Shown piece by piece: positions 7,738 through 16,467 of a stretch of DNA of 64,000 bases; the first letter of the stretch is position 1; every line of letters begins with the position of its first letter. The notes under the pieces are model-generated. The model was not told the DNA's origin and did not search any database. It was given only the letters and a program-made list of their open reading frames with translations. A program made the translations under genes and the position numbers. Origin of the DNA: Clostridiales bacterium (lineage in GTDB: Bacteria; Bacillota; Clostridia; Oscillospirales; Oscillospiraceae); NCBI GenBank assembly GCA_012838665.1, contig DUOX01000016.1:44061-108060 (forward strand), written 5' to 3'.

Positions 7738-10071
7738 TTACTCCTCAACCTTTTCCATAATGAAGGCCTCTATAATGTCGCCTTCCTTAACATCGTTAAA
7801 GTTCTCAATCTGCATGCCGCACTCATAGTTCTGGGCAACTTCCTTGACGTCGTCCTTAAAGCGGCGCAGTGAGGCAAGTTCGCCCTCATATACGACAACG
7901 CCGTCACGTATCACGCGTACCTTGCTGTTTCGTGCAATCTTGCCTTCCTGTACGTAGCAACCGCAGACAGTACCCACCTTGGATACCTTGTAAATCTTGC
8001 GCACCTCTGCATGGCCTGTGACTACCTCTCTGTATTTTGGCGCCAGCATGCCCTTCATTGCTGCTTCAATTTCATTTATGCAGTCGTAAATTACCCGGTA
8101 CATGCGTATATCCACGTTGGACCTGGCGGCGCAGTCACGGGCGGCAATGTCAGGACGCACGTTAAAGCCCACAATTACGGCTCCGCTGGTGTCGGCCAGC
8201 ATCACATCAGACTCGCTTATGGCGCCCACGCCGGAGTGAATTACCCTGACCCGGACTTCTTCGTTGGAGAGCTTTTCCAGAGAACTCTTAATGGCCTCGG
8301 CGGAGCCCTGCACGTCGGCTTTGACAATTACGTTGAAGTCCTTGATTTCACCCTGCTGTATACGGGAGAACAGGTCCTCCAGGGAAACTTTCTTATAGCT
8401 GCTGAAAGCCTCTTGTTTTTGCTTATGCTTGCGTTCTTCAGCCAGCTCCCTGGCCATGCGCTCGTCGGCAACCACGTAAAACGCCTCGCCGGCCGAAGGA
8501 ACGTCGGACATGCCGGTAATCTCCACCGGCATGGAAGGCCCGGCGGTTTTCACCTGCTGGCCTTTGTCATTGACCATGGTGCGGACATGGCCTACGGAGG
8601 TTCCGGCTATAATAATGTCTCCCTGCTTAAGAGTGCCGTTTTGTACCAGAACGCTCATTACAGGGCCGCGGCCCTTATCAATGCGGGCTTCAATAACGGT
8701 ACCTTTGGCAGCGCGGTTGGGGTTGGCCTTCAGCTCCTGCATCTCGGCGGTGAGAATGAGCATTTCAAGAAGGTTGTCTATTCCCTCGCCGGTTTTCGCT
8801 GATAGGTTGCAAATAATGGTATCTCCGCCCCACTCCTCTGATATAAGTCCGTGTTCAGTAAGCTGCTGTTTGATACGTTCCGGGTTAGCGCCCGGCACGT
8901 CTATCTTGTTTATGGCCACAACTATGGGTATGTCTGCTGCCTTGGCATGATTGATTGATTCCACCGTCTGGGGCATAATGCCGTCATCGGCGGCTATTAC
9001 CAGGATTGCAATATCTGTAACCTTGGCGCCTCTTGCCCGCATGGATGTAAAGGCCTCGTGTCCCGGGGTATCCAGGAAGGTTATGGGGCTGCCGTTTACC
9101 TCCACCTGATAGGCGCCTATATGCTGTGTAATGCCTCCGGCCTCGCCGGCGGCCACATTTGTCCTCCGTATTCTGTCCAGGAGAGAAGTCTTGCCGTGGT
9201 CAACGTGTCCCATAACCACAACCACCGGGGCCCGGGGCACCAGATCCTCTTCCCTGTCCTTATGGTCGTCTATAAGCCGCTCCTCAACGGTGACAACTAC
9301 TTCCTTCTCCACCTTGCAGCCAAACTCCATGGCCACCAGGGCAGCGGTGTCATAATCTATGACATCGGATAACGAGGCCATAACGCCCATTTTGACAAGC
9401 CGGCGAACTACCTCGGCTCCGGTCTTTTTCATGCGGCTGGCAAGCTCGCCAACGTTTATCTCATCGGGGATTAAAACTTTTACAGGGGCCTTTTTGGCTA
9501 TCTCAAACTGGAGGCGCTGCATTTTCTCCCGCTCCTCCTGCCTGCGCTTTAAACTGGCGGCGGCTGATTGCTGCTTTGACTTGTTCTTTGAGAACTTCTC
9601 CCTGCCCCTGCCCATCTTCTGTGCCTTTTCAGGCACCAGGTCTTCCAGGCGCTGGTCATACTTGGCGATATTGACCGTGGCGCCCCGGGTATCTATGACT
9701 CTTCTTTCGGGAACTCTACGGGGTACTTGCTGCTTTTCCTTAACTTGAGGTTCCGTTTCCTTTCCGGTAGGCTTAGCCTTTTGGGCCGCTTCCGGCCCTT
9801 GCTTGCCAACTGCAGCCGCTTTTTGTTCAGTCTTCTCCTGCTCCTCCTTTTTGGGAGTCTCGGATACGTCTTCAAATATCTCCGCAATGCTCTGCACCTG
9901 ATTGTGCTGGGTCAGATACTCAAAAATGAGATCCAGCTCCTCCGCACTTAGCACCTGCATATGGTTTTTGGGCGCAGTGGCATATTCGGCCAATATCTGT
10001 GAAATGGCCTTGGATGTGGTTTTAAAATCCTTTGCCACTTCGTGAACTCTATATTTAATAAGAGTACTCAT
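7738..10071 (-). CDS. infB: Translation initiation factor IF-2
   Basis: IF-2 is the GTPase that brings fMet-tRNA to the 30S subunit and promotes subunit joining. The N-terminus has an IF2_N module ([16 protein letters not shown]). A charged linker follows (residues about 70-190), then a second IF2_N-like module. The G domain begins near residue 287 with [15 protein letters not shown], then [16 protein letters not shown] and a Ser-Ala-Lys motif. Domains II to IV follow to the end. At 777 residues it is normal. ATG at 10071 follows an AGGAGG box, whereas the frame's earlier ATG is inside that box region. Confidence 0.95.
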   Translation of the reverse strand: MSTLIKYRVHEVAKDFKTTSKAISQILAEYATAPKNHMQVLSAEELDLIFEYLTQHNQVQSIAEIFEDVSETPKKEEQEKTEQKAAAVGKQGPEAAQKAKPTGKETEPQVKEKQQVPRRVPERRVIDTRGATVNIAKYDQRLEDLVPEKAQKMGRGREKFSKNKSKQQSAAASLKRRQEEREKMQRLQFEIAKKAPVKVLIPDEINVGELASRMKKTGAEVVRRLVKMGVMASLSDVIDYDTAALVAMEFGCKVEKEVVVTVEERLIDDHKDREEDLVPRAPVVVVMGHVDHGKTSLLDRIRRTNVAAGEAGGITQHIGAYQVEVNGSPITFLDTPGHEAFTSMRARGAKVTDIAILVIAADDGIMPQTVESINHAKAADIPIVVAINKIDVPGANPERIKQQLTEHGLISEEWGGDTIICNLSAKTGEGIDNLLEMLILTAEMQELKANPNRAAKGTVIEARIDKGRGPVMSVLVQNGTLKQGDIIIAGTSVGHVRTMVNDKGQQVKTAGPSMPVEITGMSDVPSAGEAFYVVADERMARELAEERKHKQKQEAFSSYKKVSLEDLFSRIQQGEIKDFNVIVKADVQGSAEAIKSSLEKLSNEEVRVRVIHSGVGAISESDVMLADTSGAVIVGFNVRPDIAARDCAARSNVDIRMYRVIYDCINEIEAAMKGMLAPKYREVVTGHAEVRKIYKVSKVGTVCGCYVQEGKIARNSKVRVIRDGVVVYEGELASLRRFKDDVKEVAQNYECGMQIENFNDVKEGDIIEAFIMEKVEE

Positions 10072-10213
10072 ATTTTCTTCCTCCTCTAAAACCATGGCGC
10101 TTAGAAACGAACCCGCCGCGGGCGCGAATTTATAGCCATGCTTGCTTATACTCCTTGGCGGGCGCGGGTGCAGCCTTGCGAAAAATCAACCTTGCTGATT
10201 ACAAGTCTGTGCT

Positions 10214-10654
10214 TCAGTCTGTCTTGCGCTCCGCCTTCTTATTACCCAACTTTTTGCTCTTGTCATTGACGGCGGCCTCCCTTCTTTGACGGGCTGTCCT
10301 TTCATTTTTCAAGCGGATTTCCTCCGCTGTCTCACCGTATTTCTCCGGCAAGGCTTCCGCCAGGGTTTTCATTATACTGCTGGCAAGACCGATATCCGTT
10401 ACTGCCACCATGGAGCAGCCCGGCTTTCCGATTGCATCCGAAACCTGTTCCTTGGTGTAAGGCAGCCTTACCAGGGGTATTTTCCGCCTGTGAACATAGC
10501 CCTCCGCCCGGCGCCTCGCGTTGTCGGAAGCGTCCGCCGCCAGAAGAAGAAGCTTTGCCTTCCCCGTCCTGACTGCTGCGCCTGAGTTTTCCTCCCCGGG
10601 CTCCAAGAGACCGGCTTTGCGCGCTATGCCCAGATAATTAAGGGTCTTTTCCAT
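10214..10654 (-). CDS. YlxQ-like L7Ae-family RNA-binding protein
   Basis: This small protein belongs to the L7Ae/L30e family encoded between rnpM and infB in many Firmicutes. The N-terminal 95 residues show the fold: LNYLGIARKAGLLEPGE, AKLLLLAADASDNA and VAVTDIGLASSIM. The last about 45 residues form a basic, charged tail not typical of the shortest members. ATG at 10654 was chosen; it overlaps rnpM by 17 nt and has GGAG upstream. Members bind kink-turn-like RNA, but a defined job is not known. Confidence 0.85.
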   Translation of the reverse strand: MEKTLNYLGIARKAGLLEPGEENSGAAVRTGKAKLLLLAADASDNARRRAEGYVHRRKIPLVRLPYTKEQVSDAIGKPGCSMVAVTDIGLASSIMKTLAEALPEKYGETAEEIRLKNERTARQRREAAVNDKSKKLGNKKAERKTD

Positions 10655-10916
10655 TTTCCGTCTCCATCTGCTCTGACAACTGCTCATAAATTTCTTCAGG
10701 GATTTTGGTATTGAGGGCCCGCTCAAGAGCCCGGGATTTTATGGCCTTTTTCAGACAGTCCATGTTAGGGCAGACATACGCTCCCCTGCCCGGGGCCTTG
10801 CCCTTGAAATCAAGGGATATCTCCTCCTGAGGAGACCTGACTACACGGATAAGCTCCCTTTTGGGCTTCATTTCCCGGCAGCCCGTGCACTGGCGAAGCG
10901 GTATTTTTTTCGGCAT
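10638..10916 (-). CDS. rnpM: RNase P modulator RnpM (YlxR, DUF448)
   Basis: The 92-residue protein has the DUF448 signature: PLRQCTGCREMKPKRELIRVV at the start, then GKAPGRGAYVCPNMDCLKKA. The YlxR family binds RNase P RNA and modulates its activity in Bacillus. It lies between nusA and the L7Ae-like gene, its standard position. AAGGAGG precedes the ATG. Confidence 0.9.
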   Translation of the reverse strand: MPKKIPLRQCTGCREMKPKRELIRVVRSPQEEISLDFKGKAPGRGAYVCPNMDCLKKAIKSRALERALNTKIPEEIYEQLSEQMETENGKDP

Positions 10917-10949
10917 AACAGGCGGCCCTCCTTTATTAAAAACTATGGA

Positions 10950-12005
10950 TTAGTAAGCCTCGCTAAGGGGCTTAATATCTATTTTGTAACCGGTGAGCTT
11001 TGCGGCAAGCCTGGCATTCTGGCCTTCCTTGCCGATGGCCAGGGAAAGCTGGCTGTCCGGCACGACAACCCTGCAGCTTCTGCCGTCTTCCAGAATTCTT
11101 ACCTCTACCACTTCCGAGGGGGACAGGGCAGCCGAGATATATTCTTCAGGGTATTCGCTGTATTTGACAATATCTATCTTCTCGCCGCCCAGCTCATCCA
11201 CGATACTGGAGACGCGCCCCCCTTTGGGGCCTACGCAGGCGCCTATGGGGTCCACATCGGGGTCGTTTGAGCAGACAGCCATCTTGGTGCGGCTGCCTGC
11301 CTCGCGAGCGATGCTCTTAATTTCAACGGTGCCGTCAAATATTTCCGGTACCTCCAGCTCAAAAAGCCGCTTTACCAGACCGGGGTGGGTCCGGGAAATA
11401 AGTACCTGGGGACCACGGGCGGAATTTCTCACTTCCACCACATAGACCTTTATCCTGTCGCCCTCTTTCAGGACTTCCGTCTTGATGCGCTCGTTGGCGG
11501 CCAACATGGCCTCTGTGAACTCCGAATTGGAGCTGATTTTTATCAATACGTTTCCCGTGCGGGTGTCTACACGGGATACGACACCGGTGAGAATTTCGTG
11601 TTCTTTGGAAGTAAATTCCTCGTATATTATGCCCCGTTCGGCTTCACGAATGCCCTGTATGATAACCTGTTTTGCGGCTTGGGCGGCAATTCGTCCAAAC
11701 CTTTTTGTCTCAACGGGTACATTGACCACATCGCCGGCCTTGGCCCGCTTTGAATAGTTTTTCGCCTCATCCAGCAGGATTTCCACGGCAGGGTTCTCCA
11801 ATTCCTCCACCACGGTCTTCTGAATGAACATATCAATCCTTTTCTTTTCCTCGTCCATGACGATGACTACATTATCCGCACATTCGGGATTATCCTTTTT
11901 AAACGCCGCCATCAGGGCCTGATGGATTTTATCGTGCATATACTTACGGGGAATGCCTTTCTCACGTTCAATATCTTCAATGGCGGCGAAAAAATCAGCG
12001 TTCAT
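10950..12005 (-). CDS. nusA: Transcription elongation/termination factor NusA
   Basis: NusA binds RNA polymerase and nascent RNA and affects pausing, termination and antitermination. The N-terminal domain (FFAAIEDIEREKGI) is followed by an S1 domain (ILTGVVSRVD, about 130-200) and KH domains (DPIGACVGPKGGRVSSIVDELGGEKIDIV; LAIGKEGQNARLAAKLTGYKIDI). At 351 residues it is the short Firmicutes form, without the proteobacterial acidic repeats. AAGGAG precedes the ATG. It is second in the operon after rimP. Confidence 0.95.
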   Translation of the reverse strand: MNADFFAAIEDIEREKGIPRKYMHDKIHQALMAAFKKDNPECADNVVIVMDEEKKRIDMFIQKTVVEELENPAVEILLDEAKNYSKRAKAGDVVNVPVETKRFGRIAAQAAKQVIIQGIREAERGIIYEEFTSKEHEILTGVVSRVDTRTGNVLIKISSNSEFTEAMLAANERIKTEVLKEGDRIKVYVVEVRNSARGPQVLISRTHPGLVKRLFELEVPEIFDGTVEIKSIAREAGSRTKMAVCSNDPDVDPIGACVGPKGGRVSSIVDELGGEKIDIVKYSEYPEEYISAALSPSEVVEVRILEDGRSCRVVVPDSQLSLAIGKEGQNARLAAKLTGYKIDIKPLSEAY

Positions 12006-12021
12006 TCTTCTTGCTCCTTAA

Positions 12022-12477
12022 CTACCATATTATACGCAGTCTTACCTGGGCGATTTGTGCCTTCTTAAAAGTGTGGGATAAACCGTCAATGTCCACGGTA
12101 ACATCACCCTGGTCATAGCCGGAAAGAGTTCCCACAAACGACTTTTTGCCATTCTCGGCCTTGTATAGCTTAAGCTCCACAGTTCTGCCCATACAGCGCT
12201 CAAAATCTGACGGGCGCTTAAGCACCCGCTCCGCACCGGCAGAGGAAACCTCAAAAACATAGCTGTCCGGTATCGGGTCTACCTCATCCAGAATGACTTC
12301 CAGATCCCGGCTGACAGCCTCGCAGTCGTCAATTCCGATGCCGTCGGCCTTATCAATGTATACCCTGAGATACCAGGTCCCGGCCTCTTTCAGGTATTCG
12401 ACATCCCATAGCTCGCATCCGTGCTTTTCCGCAACGGGCCGGGCAAGCTCGGAAACTATCTTAGCAATCTTGTTCAT
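12022..12477 (-). CDS. rimP: Ribosome maturation factor RimP
   Basis: RimP is needed for maturation of the 30S subunit. The protein (151 residues) has the family motifs: the N-terminal domain starting HGCELWDVEYLKEAG, YLRVYIDK, the central ISRDLE-like segment (VSRDLEVILDE) and SYVFEVSSAGAERVLK (the usual SSPG form is SSAG here). The second, SH3-like domain ends the protein. It is the first gene of the translation operon, with AAAGGTG before the ATG. Confidence 0.92.
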   Translation of the reverse strand: MNKIAKIVSELARPVAEKHGCELWDVEYLKEAGTWYLRVYIDKADGIGIDDCEAVSRDLEVILDEVDPIPDSYVFEVSSAGAERVLKRPSDFERCMGRTVELKLYKAENGKKSFVGTLSGYDQGDVTVDIDGLSHTFKKAQIAQVRLRIIW

Positions 12478-12518
12478 TTTTCACCTTTGCCATATTCTTA
12501 CATATAAAAACTGCTCAA

Positions 12519-12545
12519 CAAAAAAAGTGGGAGAAAACGCCCACT
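12519..12545 (-). terminator. Terminator-like hairpin in the rimP leader
   Basis: On the minus strand a 6-bp stem (AGTGGG/CCCACT) with an 8-nt loop is followed by seven T. It lies between the promoter at 12575-12603 and rimP, so most transcripts must pass it. It is a candidate attenuator. The stem is short and no competing structure was identified. Confidence 0.5.
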
Positions 12546-12574
12546 CAACTACTTCTACCTCTGCGAACACTAAG

Positions 12575-12603
12575 ATTATACCACTATTTACAACTAATTG
12601 CAA
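12575..12603 (-). promoter_or_regulatory. Sigma-A promoter of the rimP-ribF operon
   Basis: On the minus strand, TTGCAA and a perfect TATAAT are 17 bp apart. Transcription would start near 12568, giving a leader of about 90 nt that includes the hairpin at 12519-12545. Confidence 0.8.
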
Positions 12604-12794
12604 GGGCTTTTCCAATAGTTTTCGCGGGAGTTTACTCCTTCAGGGAATAGTGTTGCCTTTTTCCCCCCTTTTAGTCTTTCTTCGATATAACCGGCAAAAT
12701 TTTTCTCGTGTTGCACACCCTCTGCCTGGAGAAACGGCAGGACTGTTTCATATGTAAGTTTTATGCATTTCCAATACGTTTCTGCTTTAATCAT
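12594..12794 (-). CDS. Doubtful 66-residue ORF
   Basis: This short frame lies in the rimP-crp intergenic gap and encodes a mixed-composition peptide beginning MIKAETYWKCIKL. No family is recognised. There is no convincing ribosome binding site, and its 3' end overlaps the -35 element of the rimP promoter. It could be a decayed gene remnant or chance. Confidence 0.2.
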   Translation of the reverse strand: MIKAETYWKCIKLTYETVLPFLQAEGVQHEKNFAGYIEERLKGGKKATLFPEGVNSRENYWKSPCN

Positions 12795-12811
12795 AATATG
12801 GCAAACTTATA

Positions 12812-12840
12812 TTGACAAATTAAAATCACCGTGTTAACAT
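12812..12840 (+). promoter_or_regulatory. Strong sigma-A promoter for the crp-like/ABC operon
   Basis: TTGACA (12812-12817) and TAACAT (12835-12840) are spaced by exactly 17 bp. The start of transcription would be near 12847, so the in-frame ATG codons at 12846 and 12855 are unlikely starts for the regulator. Confidence 0.82.
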
Positions 12841-12890
12841 GAATTATGTATCAAATGAGACAAATTTGGGGCTGTTGGAGGATGAAGGGC

Positions 12891-13550
12891 TTGCGCCAAA
12901 AGGACGTTCAGCTTATTTGCTCTTGCTTCCTGTTTGAAAATATTCCCCCGGAGCAAGTGGAGAGGCTTCTTGAGGATGAGGGGGCAAAGCTTTGCAGCTA
13001 CAAAAAGTATGAAATTATTTTTGACCGGGAGCATTACGCGCCCAGCCTGGGGCTTGTGCTCTCAGGCTCCGTGCTGGTGTCCAGCCCCTCCGGCTCCAGA
13101 AATCTGGTAATGCGGGAGCTGGGGCCTGGGGATGTTTTCGGCGTGGCCGGCCTGTTTACCGAGGAGGCCGGCTATGTCACAACTCTTACGGCAAAGAGCC
13201 CCTGCCGCATACTTTTCATATCCCAGGAGCTGCTGCGCCGGGCTATGGCGGAGAATTTTACCCTGGCGGAAAACTATATCCGTTTCCTCTCCGGCAGGCT
13301 GCGGTTTCTGAACCGGAAAATCAGCGGCCTGGCGGCAGGCACGGCGGAGGAGACCCTGGCCGTCTACCTCTCCGGCTCAGGCAATAAGGCCAATATCCCC
13401 AGTTACACCCGGCTGGCGGAGGAGCTGGGCCTGGGTCGGGCCTCCCTGTACCGGGCTTTGGATTCCCTGGAAAAAAGCGGTTATATCAAAAGAGCAGGGC
13501 ATGTGATACACGTTCTAAGCCCCGAAAGTCTAAAGGAGATGATTAATTGA
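12891..13550 (+). CDS. Crp/Fnr-family transcriptional regulator
   Basis: This is a cytoplasmic regulator with an N-terminal cyclic-nucleotide-binding-type beta barrel and a C-terminal winged helix. The barrel has LGLVLSGSVLVSS and GPGDVFGVAGLF (GDVFG is the usual signature). The DNA-binding end shows IPSYTRLAEELGLGRASLYRALDSLEKSGYI, with the Crp-type helix-turn-helix. There is no four-Cys iron-sulfur pattern, so it is not a classical Fnr. The start is uncertain: GGAGG at 12877-12881 is adjacent to ATG 12882 but spaced 9 nt from TTG 12891, which was chosen. Its stop overlaps the next gene by 4 nt, so it probably senses a signal linked to the ABC importer. The ligand is unknown. Confidence 0.8.
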   Translation: MRQKDVQLICSCFLFENIPPEQVERLLEDEGAKLCSYKKYEIIFDREHYAPSLGLVLSGSVLVSSPSGSRNLVMRELGPGDVFGVAGLFTEEAGYVTTLTAKSPCRILFISQELLRRAMAENFTLAENYIRFLSGRLRFLNRKISGLAAGTAEETLAVYLSGSGNKANIPSYTRLAEELGLGRASLYRALDSLEKSGYIKRAGHVIHVLSPESLKEMIN

Positions 13551-14650
13551 AACTCGCAAAAATATCCCGTATATTTCTGGCGGCGGTGCTGGTTCTCGCC
13601 ATGCTTTTTAGTTTTGCCGCCTGCGGGAAAACCGAAACCGCCCCAAAAGACGACGGCGCCGCCCCTGACGCAACCGATGGCGCGGCCGCGCCCCCGAAAG
13701 AAGAACCCGCCGAAAATGAGCCTTCCGAATCTGTGCCCATCAATTTTGGAGTCCTGAAAGGCCCTACGGGCATGGGAGCCGTATTCCTTCTTGAGGAAAT
13801 CGAAAAAAGGGGCTATGAGTATAATGTTACGATAGGCGCAGCGCCCACGGAGTTTACAAGTATGCTTATCAGCGGGGAGCTGGATATTGCGGCATTGCCC
13901 ACCAATCTTGCCGCCAACCTTTATAACAAGACCGGGGGCGGCGTGAAGCTGCTGATGCTCAACACCAAGGGTGTTCTCTATATACTCGAAAAGGGCGAAA
14001 GCGTCCAGTCCGTCTCCGACCTTGCCGGCCGCACCGTCTATGCCACGGGTCAGGGCGCCAATCCCGAATATGTGTTAAATTTTATCCTGCGTGAAAACGG
14101 CCTGGAACCCGGCGTTGATGTGACCATCGAATGGCGGGACAGCGATGAGCTTGCCACCCTTATGGCCTCCGGCGAAATAGACCTGTGCATGCTGCCCGTC
14201 CCTGCCGCTACCAGCGTGACGGTTAAAAACCCCGATGTGCGCTATGCTCTGAGCCTTACCAACGAGTGGGATGCTTTAGACACTGGTAGCGAACTGATAA
14301 TGGGCTGCGTCGTGGTACGCACCGAGTTTTATGAAGAGTATCCCCAGGCCGTAAGGGGGTTCCTGGAGCGCTATTACAACTCGGTGGCCGGCGTTATGGA
14401 GTTTATGCTTCCCTACGGGGAAAGCAATGTGGATATAGGGGAGCTTCTGGCCAAGCATGAGATAATAGGCAGCGCGGCAATAGGAAACGCGGCCCTGCCC
14501 TACAGTAACCTCTGCCATATTTACGGTCCTGACATGAAGACTGCCATACAGGGATACTATGAAGTGCTGTACGGCAGCGACCCCTCTTCCATCGGAGGTG
14601 CCGTCCCTGATGATGACTTCTACTGCGACACCAGCTTTGAAACAAAGTAA
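13547..14650 (+). CDS. ABC transporter substrate-binding lipoprotein (NMT1/SsuA-like)
   Basis: The N-terminus is a lipoprotein signal peptide with Cys26 after FSFAA. A low-complexity Ala/Glu/Pro linker follows to about residue 62. The rest is a type II periplasmic-binding fold of the NMT1/THI5/SsuA group: INFGVLKGPTGMGAVFLLE, a SGELDIAALPTNLAANLY motif and an LPVPAAT segment. The start is TTG, overlapping the regulator stop as TTGA. Relatives bind sulfonates, nitrate or pyrimidine precursors; the ligand here cannot be named. It would hand its ligand to the membrane permease encoded next. Confidence 0.85.
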   Translation: MKLAKISRIFLAAVLVLAMLFSFAACGKTETAPKDDGAAPDATDGAAAPPKEEPAENEPSESVPINFGVLKGPTGMGAVFLLEEIEKRGYEYNVTIGAAPTEFTSMLISGELDIAALPTNLAANLYNKTGGGVKLLMLNTKGVLYILEKGESVQSVSDLAGRTVYATGQGANPEYVLNFILRENGLEPGVDVTIEWRDSDELATLMASGEIDLCMLPVPAATSVTVKNPDVRYALSLTNEWDALDTGSELIMGCVVVRTEFYEEYPQAVRGFLERYYNSVAGVMEFMLPYGESNVDIGELLAKHEIIGSAAIGNAALPYSNLCHIYGPDMKTAIQGYYEVLYGSDPSSIGGAVPDDDFYCDTSFETK

Positions 14651-15377
14651 GCTTATTCGCACACTGGGCCCTATATTCTTTTGGCTGGTTATATGGCAAC
14701 TTGCCGCAATGATTGTAGGCAAGGAACTGATTTTGCCCTCTCCTCTGTCCACCCTGCGCACTCTTTTTGAGCTGGCCCAGGGCCGGGAATTTTGGATTGC
14801 GGCAGGCCATTCCCTGCTTAGAATATTCTGCGGCTTTATAGCGGGTGTGATATTGGGGGCCGGTCTTGCCATACTCACCAGCATTTCCGGCACGGCGGAC
14901 GCCCTTATCTCCCCGGTCATACGGATAGTCAGGGCTACGCCGGTTGCCTCCTTTATAATTCTGGTGCTGTTGTGGATATCACGTTTCATGGTTCCGGCTT
15001 TCATTGCCATGCTCATGGTTATTCCGGTAATATGGGAAGCCCTGTCCTCCACCATAAGGGAAACCGACGGCGACCTCCTTGAAATGGCCCGAGCCTATGA
15101 ATTTGGCAGGCTGAAAACCCTGAGGCTTGTGTATATCCCCTCGGTCCTGCCCTCTTTTACCTCCGCCTGCCTTACGGCTCAGGGGCTGGCATGGAAATCC
15201 GGAGTTGCGGCGGAAGTGCTTTGCCTCCCCCCCTCCTCCGTGGGCACAGAGTTATATTATTCCAAGATTTATTTGGAGACGCCCTCCCTCTTCGCCTGGA
15301 CGGCGGTGGTGGTAATTTTAAGCTTCCTACTTGAAAAACTGTGCAGGCTTGCCCTGAGGAGGGCGGTAAGACAATGA
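14610..15377 (+). CDS. ABC transporter permease (SsuC/TauC-like)
   Basis: This integral membrane protein has about six hydrophobic segments and the BPD_transp_1 cytoplasmic EAA loop (ALSSTIRETDGDLLEMARAY, then GRLKTLRLVYIPSVLP), which docks the ATPase. At 255 residues it has the normal length for the SsuC/TauC group. ATG at 14610 was chosen because GGAGG (14594-14598) lies upstream. It overlaps the binding protein by 41 nt. A TTG at 14637 is an alternative start. A double Pro (CLPPSS) sits in the loop before the last helices. Confidence 0.83.
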   Translation: MMTSTATPALKQSKLIRTLGPIFFWLVIWQLAAMIVGKELILPSPLSTLRTLFELAQGREFWIAAGHSLLRIFCGFIAGVILGAGLAILTSISGTADALISPVIRIVRATPVASFIILVLLWISRFMVPAFIAMLMVIPVIWEALSSTIRETDGDLLEMARAYEFGRLKTLRLVYIPSVLPSFTSACLTAQGLAWKSGVAAEVLCLPPSSVGTELYYSKIYLETPSLFAWTAVVVILSFLLEKLCRLALRRAVRQ

Positions 15378-15949
15378 TTAAACTGGATAATATCAGCTAT
15401 GCCTATGAGGACAAAGCGGTTTTTCGGGATTTTTCCCTGTCCCTTCCAAGCAGCGGGATAACCTGCATCAGCGGACCTTCCGGCTGCGGAAAAACATCTC
15501 TACTCAGGCTTTTGGCCGGGCTGGCACGCCCTGAGAGCGGCGAAATAACAGGACTGCCCGAAAAGGTGGGCATTATGTTTCAGGAGGACAGGCTCCTGCC
15601 CTGGAATACGGCCCTGAAAAACGTGGCTCATGTGGCCGGCAGCCTGGAAGAAGCAAAGGTCTGGCTTGAGCGGATGAAGCTCTCAGGGGAGGAGGACGCC
15701 TATCCCCGCGAGCTGTCAGGGGGAATGCGCAGGCGAGTGTCACTGGCGAGGGCGCTGGCCTTCAAATGCGGCCTGCTCTTATTGGATGAGCCCTTTAAGG
15801 GAATGGATCCTTCGCTGATTAGGGAAATCGCCCCCATAATCTCAAATCACGGCATTCCGGTGATTGTAGTTACCCACTCCGAAGGCGAGGCTGCCCTCCT
15901 GGGAGGGCGGCTACTGAAATTCACCGGGCCGCCCATGAAGGCCATATAG
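15374..15949 (+). CDS. ABC transporter ATP-binding protein (SsuB/TauB-like)
   Basis: This is the cytoplasmic ATPase of the importer. Walker A is GPSGCGKTSLLRLL (residues 33-46), the Q loop MFQEDRLLPWNTALKN, the signature LSGGMRRRVSLARAL, Walker B LLLLDEPFKGMD and the switch His in VVTHSEGEA. At 191 residues it is short for SsuB, lacking part of the C-terminal end. Its ATG overlaps the permease stop (ATGA), with AGGAGGG upstream. It ends the operon just before repeat copy C. Confidence 0.88.
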   Translation: MIKLDNISYAYEDKAVFRDFSLSLPSSGITCISGPSGCGKTSLLRLLAGLARPESGEITGLPEKVGIMFQEDRLLPWNTALKNVAHVAGSLEEAKVWLERMKLSGEEDAYPRELSGGMRRRVSLARALAFKCGLLLLDEPFKGMDPSLIREIAPIISNHGIPVIVVTHSEGEAALLGGRLLKFTGPPMKAI

Positions 15950-15959
15950 TTTTAATATG

Positions 15960-16400
15960 AGAATCAAATTCCGCTCCCCTGCCGGGGGCGGTACTTTTCG
16001 GTGTCGAAAAGTACCCAAAAGACATTTAAGGGCTCCGGCCCTTAAGAATCCCAGAGGATAAAAGACCGCTTCGCTTTGTTTCCCGCCGGCGGCAAGCGCC
16101 GGAAAATACGCCAGCACGACTCGTACGCACGGCTGTCCGACAAAACTTTTGAGAGTTTATCCCCCAACTTTCCCCAGCACCAGCGTTTAGCGGAAACAGA
16201 AGTACGCACCTTTAAAGTCTGTTTTCCCGAATGACAGCACAGACCCCAAAACAAACGCAGCGGCCCAAATACACAGGGGGAGATTCGCAAGAGGGGGCGG
16301 CTTTTTAAAAGCCCCCTCTTGTGCGGCTCTTTGGCTACTTTCTGGCCGAACAGAAAGTAGCCCCCCGGAGGGATGACCAGCTATAGATTACCAACAGAGG
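15960..16400. repeat. Interspersed hairpin repeat, copy C (long form)
   Basis: This is the third copy. The left end has GGTACTTTTCG and CGAAAAGTACC as an inverted repeat near 15990-16016, then the CTTAAGGGC-type stem near 16024-16046 (TTAAGGGC/GCCCTTAA around TCCG). The right half has the nested hairpin at 16288-16321 and GCTACTTTCTG/CAGAAAGTAGC at 16334-16361. It matches copy A over its length and copy B over the right half, in the same orientation. It lies between convergent genes. No gene is seen in this 518-bp gap. Confidence 0.8.
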
Positions 16401-16434
16401 TGAAAAACAACCCAACTCCCCTTAAAATTTAAAA

Positions 16435-16464
16435 AACTAAGGCAGGAAGTTCCCTGCCTTAGTT
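16435..16464. terminator. Bidirectional terminator between repeat C and vanY-like gene
   Basis: Twelve-bp arms (AACTAAGGCAGG and CCTGCCTTAGTT) with a 6-nt loop are flanked by a T run on the plus strand and an A run on the other side. It ends the vanY-like genes and may also stop the ABC operon. Confidence 0.87.
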
Positions 16465-16467
16465 TTT

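Noticed and set aside
10072..10213. GC-rich inverted stretch between ylxQ and infB as an RNA element
   Set aside because: The complementarity is imperfect, and there is no T run or known motif.
16042..16290. Minus-strand 82-residue frame in repeat copy C
   Set aside because: It is similar in composition to the one in copy A only because the DNA repeats; it is not a gene.
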